DNA of 21,614 nucleotides from a virus. The stretch is from the IMG/VR virus record IMGVR_UViG_3300025674_000474, positions 1 through 21,614 of that record. One strand, written 5' to 3'. Under the pieces are notes generated by a model, which was not told the DNA's origin, did not search any database, and worked only from the letters and a program-made list of their open reading frames with translations. The position numbers and the translations under genes are program-made. This document shows positions 13,387 to 21,614 of this stretch, piece by piece; the first letter of the stretch is position 1; the number at the start of each line of letters is the position of its first letter.

Positions 13387-16272
13387 ATGAGTATTTTTAG
13401 TGATATGCTAAGTGGCAAAGACCCTGTAGGGTTTGGTCTTTTAAATGGTAGCATGGAAGTTTTTGTAGCAGGTAGAACTGCAGAAAAAAAACAAGCAAGA
13501 GAAGCTGCTAAAAAAGCAGTAGAGGTAAAAGAAGCCAATCAGCAGACTTTTGTTGACTTAATAAAAGATAGCCAAGAACTTTCTTCAATAGCATTAAATA
13601 GTCCATATTTTAAAAATAGGATGGTAAATTTAGCTAAGACAAATCCAGATTTGTACAACGCTGTAGCAATTAAATCTTTAGGTGCAAGAGAAGTCACACC
13701 TTACAATGAAAAAATTATAACACAGGCTTCTGGAAATTCAACATTTGCAGCAAATTTTATAGCTAGTAATGGTGATTACTTAAAACAAAACCCTAACCTT
13801 GCTAGAATTTTAAAAACGACTGCAGCTTCTCCTACTTTAACTGAAGGACAAAACAGAATACTATCATCTGTTAGAACTAAACAAGACGCTGTAAACTTAA
13901 GAGATAGTTATTTTCCTGTAATAAAAACTAAAGAATCATTTGAAGGACCTTTAAGTGTTACAATAGATGGGGGAAGACCTGTTGATACTAAAACAGGAAA
14001 AGAAATTACAGGAGACTTAACAGAGTACAGGGATGGCAACCCAACAAAAAACTCTTTATTCTGGGTATTAAATGCAAGAGCAGAGCAGGAAGATGAGTTT
14101 GAAGGTTTATCCGATACAAATATAAACACTATGAAAGCTACAATTAAAGAATCAGAAAACCCTATTCAAACTGTGGCTAAATTAAAAGAAAGAATAGACC
14201 CTAAAGATGTTAAATCTTTATTCTTTTTGGAAGCTTTTAAAAGTGCATTTGCAAAAAAAGAAAATTCTACATTGACAGTAAGTCAAATACTTGAACAAGC
14301 TGTGACTATGACTTCCGATAGTATTAAAGATGACACCACTAGAGGTATGTTTGCAAAAGAAATACTAAACACTGCCGAAATTAAAAACTTAGCAGGTGGT
14401 GATCTTAACGCAATGTTAAATTCTACCGATAAAAAAGAACAAAAAAATGCTATGAATATTTTTGCTCTTAAGTCATTAGCTAATACAGTAGATAAAGTTG
14501 CAAAAGGTGAAGGCAAATCAGGAGTAACCTACGGTAACGTTACTTTATTTCCTGCAAAGATAACTGAGATAGGAAAAAATAGAGAGACAGCAGATTCATT
14601 TTTGTCAAGAATGAATAACTTAAACTTAAAATACAATGGTAAAGCAGTAGACATTAAAGGTTTCTTAGAAGTATTACCTGAACAAGAAAAAGCTATGCTT
14701 ATATCAGATATAACATCAACTATGAAAAACCATAATACTTTAGTTACGCAAAGGACAGTAACTGATAGTGGAAAAAAGTTTCAAGAAAGACCAATTGATT
14801 ACAGAATAAGTTTTCCTGCACTGTATGAGATACCAGAAATAAAAGCGTTTATACACGGGCCACGTTTAGGTCAACCTCCAGAGGGATTTAGCCTTGAAAA
14901 TAATAATATAGCAAATGCTCAAACTAGTGATGGAACAGAAACAGGTAATCCTCTTCCTGCTAATCAATTTAAATTAAAGAATGAAGATACTGTTACGGTA
15001 CAACCTGAAGTTGTACAATTTGCAAATGCAAAAGGGTTTAGTAAAATTTCTGACATGCTAAAAGATGACGGGTACTTTGAAGCACTAGAGGGGTCAGGTG
15101 GATTCAGAGCTAATATGAGTGGTGTGCTAGAAGGCAATAACAAAATATTTAAAGCCAGTAACGCTATTATTAAACAAGTTCCTAACATTTCAAACGTTGC
15201 TATGCTAAGACAAAAAGACTTTGCATCTATAGCTCGTACTATCATTAATCAAAATATTGACGATGATGCCGATGTATTTCAAGTAATATCAACTTTGATG
15301 AGTGATGATTTTAATATACAAAAACAAGCTGGAACACTAGGTTATTCTCAAGAACAGATTGATGCTGCTATACAAAGATTGAGTAAAGGTCAATTAAATG
15401 CAGATGATTTAGCAAAACAAAATAATAATTTAAACGCTTATGTTTCCACCTTAAATAGTGCTATTAATAATATAGGAGTACAAGGTGACAGAAACAATGC
15501 AGCAATAGCTCTTGAAAATATTGTAACTGATTTATATTCATCTCAAACTGGTCTTATACCATCTACTATAGGATTTGTTCTTGAAAAATTTCAAGGTGAT
15601 AACTTTGAAAGAGATCAAGGTCAAAGAACTGTAGATAGTATGAACTCTGCGTTAAAAAGATTAACAGCAGACTCAAGATTAACAAAGGACAGAAGAATTA
15701 GTAGTGCAAAGTTAGCGTCTAATTTAATAACAATAGCGTATCAAAGAGCAAAAACTTTAGACCCTAATGGTAGAATATCTGACAGAGACTTTAAAGCTGC
15801 CCTAGAAAGTATTGAGTCTTCATTTTTTGCAAGTAATCAAATTACAAAAACTTTGTTAATAGGTTTTAAAAATGATGTTGAAGCACAGTTGACAATAAAT
15901 GAAAATCTTCTAGAGGTGTTTACAAACACATCAACAGATAATAGCACAGCCTTATTAAAGAAAAATATTCGTGCTATACGTGCAGTTCCTGCTTTTAAAA
16001 GAATAAGACAAATGATTAGTTCTATAAATAACGTCAAAGAATATAGAGATAGATTTACAGAAGGTAACAAAATACCCAGTAATTTTTCCCTTGATATAGT
16101 ACAAAGCCACAATACAAATCAGTTAGGTATATCCTCAGAGTTACAAATATATCAAGTGGTGCGAAAAACCAACACAAGAGACCCTATAGCTGTAGGTCTA
16201 CCTGTGTATACAGATAAAATGGGAAAAATGTTAACATCTAAGGAATTAGCAGAGAGAGGTTTTAGACCATAA
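13387..16272 (+). CDS. Large putative internal core protein (961 aa)
   Basis: A long, mainly alpha-helical, polar protein with high Lys/Asn/Asp/Ser content and no cysteine. Near the N-terminus is a coiled-coil-like basic helix (residues about 33-55, EKKQAREAAKKAVEVKEANQ). I see no enzymatic motif, signal peptide or clear membrane span. Size and position fit the middle member of a T7-like set of ejected core proteins (gp15-like), but this is inferred from context, not from shared motifs. ATG 13387 abuts the preceding TAG, with AAGGA upstream. The stop overlaps the next start as TAATG at 16270-16274, so the two giant proteins are probably translated in step. A tape measure is less likely because long uniform coiled coil is absent and the tail genes are of short-tail type. 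Confidence 0.6.
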   Translation: MSIFSDMLSGKDPVGFGLLNGSMEVFVAGRTAEKKQAREAAKKAVEVKEANQQTFVDLIKDSQELSSIALNSPYFKNRMVNLAKTNPDLYNAVAIKSLGAREVTPYNEKIITQASGNSTFAANFIASNGDYLKQNPNLARILKTTAASPTLTEGQNRILSSVRTKQDAVNLRDSYFPVIKTKESFEGPLSVTIDGGRPVDTKTGKEITGDLTEYRDGNPTKNSLFWVLNARAEQEDEFEGLSDTNINTMKATIKESENPIQTVAKLKERIDPKDVKSLFFLEAFKSAFAKKENSTLTVSQILEQAVTMTSDSIKDDTTRGMFAKEILNTAEIKNLAGGDLNAMLNSTDKKEQKNAMNIFALKSLANTVDKVAKGEGKSGVTYGNVTLFPAKITEIGKNRETADSFLSRMNNLNLKYNGKAVDIKGFLEVLPEQEKAMLISDITSTMKNHNTLVTQRTVTDSGKKFQERPIDYRISFPALYEIPEIKAFIHGPRLGQPPEGFSLENNNIANAQTSDGTETGNPLPANQFKLKNEDTVTVQPEVVQFANAKGFSKISDMLKDDGYFEALEGSGGFRANMSGVLEGNNKIFKASNAIIKQVPNISNVAMLRQKDFASIARTIINQNIDDDADVFQVISTLMSDDFNIQKQAGTLGYSQEQIDAAIQRLSKGQLNADDLAKQNNNLNAYVSTLNSAINNIGVQGDRNNAAIALENIVTDLYSSQTGLIPSTIGFVLEKFQGDNFERDQGQRTVDSMNSALKRLTADSRLTKDRRISSAKLASNLITIAYQRAKTLDPNGRISDRDFKAALESIESSFFASNQITKTLLIGFKNDVEAQLTINENLLEVFTNTSTDNSTALLKKNIRAIRAVPAFKRIRQMISSINNVKEYRDRFTEGNKIPSNFSLDIVQSHNTNQLGISSELQIYQVVRKTNTRDPIAVGLPVYTDKMGKMLTSKELAERGFRP

Positions 16273-19200
16273 TGGCAACAGTTGTAGATTATCTAGGAGC
16301 AGGCCCTGAAGTTTTACAAAGTGATATTGTATCTAACAGGTTTCCCAGTGGCAATGATGGTGATCCTAAAAGAAGCATAGTAGATTTTCAGGCAGAAGAA
16401 GCAGGTAGCGTTGAACTTAACCCTAGAGAAGTGCAGGAAGATGTTTTTAAAAAAGCTTTGAATAAAGAAGTTGATGTTAATTCTTTTTTTCAAGGCCCTA
16501 ACAAAATAGATTCTACTGTAATTGAAAACGCTTTAAGTGCTAACGAAGCTTTAAACCTTGCTGCTTCAGCTAATCAAGTTCTTCCTAATGCACAACAATT
16601 AAATGAACAGATTAATTTGTTTAAAACAAGTTATGATAGGTCTGTACCTACTAGTGACACGTTATATCAGGGAGTTAAGGAAACAGGTTCGTTTCCTATA
16701 AACGTTGCTACAGGCGAAGTAATGATGCCTGATAATATTAAGTTTGTTGAAAGTGATCAAAATACATTTATGAAGAATGTGTTTCCTAACAATAGAACTA
16801 TCTTAGAAGATAAAGCTAAGGTTGAAGGTAAATTCATAGAGTGGTCTTCTACTCAGCCTGAAGCACCTGCAGACCCAAAAATACTTAAAGCAATAGCTAG
16901 AAGATTTAACCCTACTTTGGGAGCTAACCTCGCTAGGAGAACCTATGAAACTGTTGGATTTTTAAAAGAGGGTCTTGCTTTTTATCTTCCTGAGTTAGTT
17001 GAGGGAACTGCTAAGATGCTGTTGCCCGATTCTATTTTTGACGAACCTAGAGATACATTTTTTTCTGATACAATGGAAAAAGAATTAGCACAGTTTAGAA
17101 AAGATGGTGCGTTTGGTCTTTCACAATTGCTACCTGACACAGACAGGCATAGGATACTTAACGATCTAATACGTGATGATATTAGTAAAACTATGAGTCC
17201 TGAAGAATTTGAACAAAGAGGTTATAATGAAAAAATAACCGTTGATGGAATAGAAGTATTTAAAAAGAATTTTGTAACTCCTAAATTTGCTAGTCAAGTG
17301 TTTGAATATGCAATAGATGAAATGGGATTTTTTAATCAGGTAGCCACATTTATAGCAGAAGGAGGGGTAGCATTTAAAGCTTTAACTGCTCCTGTTATTT
17401 TAACAAAAAGAATATCAGATGGTATAAATGGTACACAAAGAATACTACATAAAAGAAAATATGGTTCATCAAATGTGCCTTTTGTAAAAGATACAATAAA
17501 CAGTCAAGTGGCAAGATCAAAGTCGTATGCCCTTACTCACGGTGTAACTGTAAAAGATGCAGCAAAAGAAATAGCTTTGATGAATACTAATGAAGGCAGG
17601 CTTGCTAAATTTTCTGCTAACAGAATAGCTAATATTGTAAATAAAAGATTTAATTACGAATCTGTTAAAGATAAAACTAAAACTATACAGACTCAAATAG
17701 ATGAAAAAGGAAGACTTCTTACACAAGCACGTTTGTCTAAAAATTCTACCTATGCAGATAAATTAGCTGATGAATTACGTACACTAAAAAATAATAGAAA
17801 CTATCAAATGTATAAAATAGCAGGTGCAAACGCCCTGCTTGTTGGTCTTAACCCTAGACAGGATTTAACTATAGGTATGGTTCAAGCTTCGGGTAGAACT
17901 GCATTTGCAAGCTCGGATGGAACAAGAGATGGCTCTATGGGGGAGGGTGTAGCTGTCGCAGGTTATTTATTATTTGGTGGAATTAAAAAATTATATAACT
18001 ATCAATCAGGAATTAAAATACCACTTGTTGAGGATTTTGTACAAAACAGAGCTTTTCAGGCTAAGATAGGAATAGAAAGTATTGCTGACATACTACTACT
18101 TGGCTACGGAAAAGGTATGTTAGTCAATCCAGATTTAAGCAGTTTAAATAGCTTAAAGGGTAAGCTAAATATAAGCGTTACAGGTATAAGAACTATTGAT
18201 CAATTTACAAAAAACGCTTTGGGATTACCAAAATACCAATCAGACGCAATTATAAAAAATTTAATGGAGTCCGTTCAAGACATACATCTTATGACTAAGG
18301 ATATACCTGAACAGTTTAGAAAAGGTATACAAGATAAACTAGTTTTAAGTTTAGCAGACTCAGCAGGAATAAACGTTTTTCACGGGATATCACAGGTCTT
18401 AAGCTTAGAGCAACTAGGGTATAAAAAAAGAGATATTCTTAAGTTTAGTAAAAATGTTAAGAGAGCTATGGATGTTCAAGATTTTGGGGAAGAAAGAATT
18501 AAAAATTTTTCTGCTGTTGCTGATGGTCTTAAGGCACAGATACTTGAACTAGAAAATTCAGCAACAGTTGCACCTGAAGTTATAGGCAGATTAAGAACAG
18601 TAGCTCGTCAATACGAAGAGACTGCTAAGAATCAACAGCTAATGTTTGACCAATCTGTACAATCAGATATTGTAGACATTGACAATTTCCTTACTGAATT
18701 ATCTAACCCACAAAATGAAGAGATACTTAAAATGTGGACTTCAGGAAAAAACGTTGACAACGGTTTAGCTAAACTTTTTGAACTTAGAAATAAAGCAGAG
18801 ACGTATCTAACAGGGCGACTTGCCAGTGGTACTAACGTAGAAATTATATATGAAGCAAAAGATAAATTAGTAGATTTAGCAGGGGGTCTTGTAGATGCTA
18901 TAATAAAAACTAACAAGAGATTGGAACTTACCTCTAATCAAGCTTCAGCTATAGATAACTCAAATAAATCTATAAAAGCATTAACAACAATAATAAGAGA
19001 GGTATCTAACTCTAAAATTGAAACTGCTTACAGCCGAATAGACCCATCACAGTCAATTGATTTTGTAAACACAGGTGATAATATAGTTACTATGTTCCAA
19101 GATTTTGCGGCAGGGTATGGTACGGATATATCTAAGATGACTAATCTTGATACGTCTCCTCTTTTAGGAAGTTCGGCAGGATCACAGTTGTTAAGAAATC

Positions 19201-21341
19201 TTGAAAAGGGATCAAAACGTGGTCTTATGAGAGTATTTAATGATTCTGATATTCTTGATATAATGAATAAACAGCTAAATAAAGATGATACCCCGTTTGA
19301 ATCAGGTGATGATCTTTACAAATATTTTAAAGATGAAGCACAATCAAATTCTGCAATCAGAACTAAATATGGCTTGAGTGAAAATGATACCATGAGTAAT
19401 TTTCAAATGCTACAATACATGGTGCAAAATGATAAGTTAGCTTTTAATGCTGACGACTTTGGATTCTTAGCATCCCCAATAGAATTTGAAAAACTACGAC
19501 AATCATTTCAAGTTTTCTCAAAAGATAGTAACTCTACTTTGCGTTCTTTAGGTGTACGCATGGTTAATTTAATTGATCAAGATTTTAAACTTTGGGGTCA
19601 ATCTGCAAACGTTGACACCTACAATGACGTTATTAGAGCAAGAACTATAGCAAGGCTTGAAAAACAAAGGTTTGATAAAAATACTATAGGAGATCAAATA
19701 GATCAAGTAGCAAGTGGTAGTCCTATTAAATTTTTAGGGATAGATGGTAAAGAGACAACTATAACTAAAAGTAGCATAAATAAAATATTTGACCCTATGA
19801 TAAATGCTATTATTAAACCTAGTGATACAACTAGATCATTTGTAGAAAGTGAAATGGATAGGTTTATATCAACTTTTGCATCCACATCAGACACTCTACC
19901 AAGTAACATATTAGTTAAAGATTCAACAGGTAAATTTCAAAACCCATCAAGCCAACAGATAAGTGGTATGGTAAAGCCTGTATTTGATTTAACTCAAAAA
20001 GATGGAGTTGCAGGGTTAAAGGCATTAAGTGAAACATTACAATCATTAATGTATAGCAAATTTATATCTACTAAAGGTATGTCTAATGTAGCCGAACAAA
20101 TAAAAAATGGGGATACTCCTGACGTAACACAGATGACTCTTGGAAATTTAAGAACAAAAGATACTGAAGGATTTAATCTACCTAAAGCAGTACCTCTTCC
20201 TACTCAATTTAAAAACTATGAAGAATACATTAGTGCAATGGAAGAACTTATAACAGTAACTGTAAGAAAAGTTAACAAAGAAACTGGTGAAATTGAAGAG
20301 ATACCTATGCCAGCTTTTAATGTTAGGGATATGATAAGGTCAGAGGAACACATAACTAACACCATAATGTCTTCTAAAAATTTTAAACAGACACATAAAG
20401 AATTTGTAGATTTAGTAAAAAAAGAAAATGAAGTTGCTCAAAGTGCTACAGTTAAATTATTTCAAGCAGAACAAAGTGAAGTTTATAAAAAAAGTAGATT
20501 ATACAAAGAGAACATGACAGGTGAATCTTTTTTTAATGATGTAATAATGAGAGGTGATCCTAACTCAGTAGACATATATGTATCCGATATAAACAGATTA
20601 GTTGATGCAGGTGAAATGACATTACAACAAGGTCAAAAAGCTTTACAAGCTCTTGTGGTAGATGTGCTAAGGGCATCAGGACAGGAGAGCAAGAACGGTG
20701 CAACATTTAAATTTTATAATGGTCAAAAGATGCCTATAAGTTCTTACCAAACTCCCGAAGTTCCATTTGCTTTATTGACTGCGTTTGATGATTTAGCAAA
20801 TGATGGCACAAAGACTGCCTTATCTTTTTCCTCACAAAAATTTAATGCTCTTATGGATGCAGCAGGCGTAACTGAAGATCAAAAAGAAGTTCTTATAGCA
20901 ATGTATAGACATTCAACAAAGACAGATGCCCAAGCTGTTTTAAAAAGAGCCAGCCAAAGTGGATCAAAATTAGTAGGTCCTAATCCCGGATTTACATTAA
21001 ACAACACTTTATCTAAAGCCTTTAACATAGCTAGAGGTATGGTTAGTAAAGAATATGTAATGGCAGAAATGGCTATAAGATATGCGGCCTTAGCTGATGG
21101 TGCGATACTTAATACTATCTTGAATGATGAAAGAGTGTCAAACACTATTCTTAATTTGATGAATGATCCTACACGAGTGTTAGAAGCCGATGCTGATTAC
21201 TTTGTACGAGCAATGATAAAATTCTCAGCCACTGCTCTTAAAAATGTAACACAATTAAACCACGATAATATGTACAAAGAAGAAGACTACTGGCGATCTG
21301 GAGGGGTTGTATACCCTAAACAAAAGAAACAATTAAACTAA
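16272..21341 (+). CDS. Giant putative internal/ejection protein (1689 aa)
   Basis: The largest gene of the window. Most of it is helical and polar. Three regions are hydrophobic enough to touch or cross a membrane: residues about 350-378 (MGFFNQVATFIAEGGVAFKA then LTAPVIL), about 515-530 (IAGANALLVGL) and about 555-575 (GVAVAGYLLFGGIKKLY), with a weaker one at about 600-615 (IADILLLGYGKG). It has no cysteine. I looked for lysozyme or transglycosylase active-site motifs near the N-terminus and saw none. By size and order it resembles the largest ejected core protein (T7 gp16-like) that helps DNA cross the envelope; that is contextual inference. The start overlaps the upstream stop by one base. 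The C-terminus ends YWRSGGVVYPKQKKQ, and GGAGAG follows the stop as the next gene's ribosome-binding site. Confidence 0.6.
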   Translation: MATVVDYLGAGPEVLQSDIVSNRFPSGNDGDPKRSIVDFQAEEAGSVELNPREVQEDVFKKALNKEVDVNSFFQGPNKIDSTVIENALSANEALNLAASANQVLPNAQQLNEQINLFKTSYDRSVPTSDTLYQGVKETGSFPINVATGEVMMPDNIKFVESDQNTFMKNVFPNNRTILEDKAKVEGKFIEWSSTQPEAPADPKILKAIARRFNPTLGANLARRTYETVGFLKEGLAFYLPELVEGTAKMLLPDSIFDEPRDTFFSDTMEKELAQFRKDGAFGLSQLLPDTDRHRILNDLIRDDISKTMSPEEFEQRGYNEKITVDGIEVFKKNFVTPKFASQVFEYAIDEMGFFNQVATFIAEGGVAFKALTAPVILTKRISDGINGTQRILHKRKYGSSNVPFVKDTINSQVARSKSYALTHGVTVKDAAKEIALMNTNEGRLAKFSANRIANIVNKRFNYESVKDKTKTIQTQIDEKGRLLTQARLSKNSTYADKLADELRTLKNNRNYQMYKIAGANALLVGLNPRQDLTIGMVQASGRTAFASSDGTRDGSMGEGVAVAGYLLFGGIKKLYNYQSGIKIPLVEDFVQNRAFQAKIGIESIADILLLGYGKGMLVNPDLSSLNSLKGKLNISVTGIRTIDQFTKNALGLPKYQSDAIIKNLMESVQDIHLMTKDIPEQFRKGIQDKLVLSLADSAGINVFHGISQVLSLEQLGYKKRDILKFSKNVKRAMDVQDFGEERIKNFSAVADGLKAQILELENSATVAPEVIGRLRTVARQYEETAKNQQLMFDQSVQSDIVDIDNFLTELSNPQNEEILKMWTSGKNVDNGLAKLFELRNKAETYLTGRLASGTNVEIIYEAKDKLVDLAGGLVDAIIKTNKRLELTSNQASAIDNSNKSIKALTTIIREVSNSKIETAYSRIDPSQSIDFVNTGDNIVTMFQDFAAGYGTDISKMTNLDTSPLLGSSAGSQLLRNLEKGSKRGLMRVFNDSDILDIMNKQLNKDDTPFESGDDLYKYFKDEAQSNSAIRTKYGLSENDTMSNFQMLQYMVQNDKLAFNADDFGFLASPIEFEKLRQSFQVFSKDSNSTLRSLGVRMVNLIDQDFKLWGQSANVDTYNDVIRARTIARLEKQRFDKNTIGDQIDQVASGSPIKFLGIDGKETTITKSSINKIFDPMINAIIKPSDTTRSFVESEMDRFISTFASTSDTLPSNILVKDSTGKFQNPSSQQISGMVKPVFDLTQKDGVAGLKALSETLQSLMYSKFISTKGMSNVAEQIKNGDTPDVTQMTLGNLRTKDTEGFNLPKAVPLPTQFKNYEEYISAMEELITVTVRKVNKETGEIEEIPMPAFNVRDMIRSEEHITNTIMSSKNFKQTHKEFVDLVKKENEVAQSATVKLFQAEQSEVYKKSRLYKENMTGESFFNDVIMRGDPNSVDIYVSDINRLVDAGEMTLQQGQKALQALVVDVLRASGQESKNGATFKFYNGQKMPISSYQTPEVPFALLTAFDDLANDGTKTALSFSSQKFNALMDAAGVTEDQKEVLIAMYRHSTKTDAQAVLKRASQSGSKLVGPNPGFTLNNTLSKAFNIARGMVSKEYVMAEMAIRYAALADGAILNTILNDERVSNTILNLMNDPTRVLEADADYFVRAMIKFSATALKNVTQLNHDNMYKEEDYWRSGGVVYPKQKKQLN

Positions 21342-21353
21342 GGAGAGAGACTA

Positions 21354-21614
21354 ATGAAGATGTATAATAACGGACAACGTAAAGGTATGATGTATGGTGG
21401 TGGCGTAACCCCAAGAAAGCCTATGATGTACGGTGGCACGACCCCAAAGAAAATGAACATGGGTGGACTTGCTGGTGAAAACAGACAATCATCTGCAGGT
21501 CAAGCAGGCATGATGAACCCAATGGGTAGCATGACTGAGAAGAAGAAGTTCAGCATGGGTATGATGTATGGTGGTCAGGCTAAGTTGGACATGAACAAAG
21601 ATGGTAAGATATCA
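21354..21614 (+). CDS. Met/Gly-rich protein with MMYGG repeats and calcium-loop-like motif (3' end outside window)
   Basis: Eighty-seven codons are visible and the frame is open at the window end. The product is rich in Met, Gly and Lys, with three MMYGG units (codons starting 21387, 21423 and 21561) and an NMGGLAG segment. The last codons read LDMNKDGKIS. Asp79, Asn81, Asp83, Gly84 and Ile86 match positions 1, 3, 5, 6 and 8 of an EF-hand/dockerin-type calcium loop; position 12 lies beyond the window. GGAGAG at 21342-21347 is 6 bases before ATG 21354. I recall small Met/Gly-rich MNMGG-type proteins from marine phages, without known function. A minor capsid or scaffold-like part is conceivable, but the sequence does not say. 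Confidence 0.75.
   Translation, partial: MKMYNNGQRKGMMYGGGVTPRKPMMYGGTTPKKMNMGGLAGENRQSSAGQAGMMNPMGSMTEKKKFSMGMMYGGQAKLDMNKDGKIS

Noticed and set aside
13387-16272. Tape measure protein of a long-tailed phage
   Set aside because: No long uniform coiled coil, tail chaperone pair with frameshift, major tail protein or baseplate genes are nearby; adaptor, nozzle and fibres fit a short tail.
1-21614. tRNA genes, CRISPR arrays, insertion sequences, attachment sites and rho-independent terminators
   Set aside because: No spacer-repeat array, transposase or integrase, tRNA cloverleaf, or GC-rich hairpin followed by a T-run was found; the gaps between genes are too short to hold most of these.

Overview
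The window is a structural and lysis segment of a tailed bacteriophage genome. All genes lie on the + strand and are packed almost end to end. Coding density is close to 100%: no non-coding stretch exceeds about 55 bases. The sequence is AT-rich (by eye well under 40% G+C). Several products carry features familiar from uncultured marine phages: ELN-LDG repeat fibres, a LamG/SPRY-like fibre ending in MAFAE-type repeats, a Lys-rich mini-protein with a KKGLYYNIN motif, and a Met/Gly-rich MMYGG protein. I infer a marine, podovirus-like (short-tailed) phage of a Gram-negative host. There is no tape measure, sheath or baseplate gene here. Instead the layout resembles T7-type virions: tail adaptor, tail nozzle, fibres, then very large internal (ejection) proteins. 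Terminase, portal and capsid genes are not in the window and presumably lie outside it. The exact phage group and host cannot be fixed from this sequence alone.

Layout. Positions 1-2273 hold small genes around a T4-type lysozyme: two basic proteins, the lysozyme, a 58-residue protein, a 34-residue protein with seven cysteines, a 60-residue protein with a hydrophobic N-terminus, and a 248-residue protein with one membrane segment. These are linked by stop/start overlaps. A 53-base gap (2274-2326) carries the only convincing promoter. Positions 2327-5116 encode a small helical protein, the putative tail adaptor with an inserted jelly-roll-like domain, and the putative tail nozzle. Positions 5117-10941 encode the adsorption apparatus: a repeat-rich fibre (824 aa), a LamG/SPRY-like fibre (839 aa) and a fibre-associated protein (268 aa). 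A coiled-coil plus C-terminal membrane-anchor protein (64 aa) follows. Positions 11149-21341 encode five proteins (445, 126, 169, 961 and 1689 aa) that probably form the internal core ejected with the DNA. The window ends inside a Met/Gly-rich gene with a calcium-binding-like loop.

How the genes work together (inference). The adaptor and nozzle close the portal and form the short tail. The fibres bind the cell surface. The core proteins leave through the tail to make a DNA channel across the envelope. The lysozyme and small membrane proteins end the infection.

The observation I find most unusual is that all five proteins of the presumed ejection block, about 3,390 residues, contain no cysteine in my reading. 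The exposed tail proteins do contain cysteine, and a 34-residue protein in the same window is 20% cysteine.
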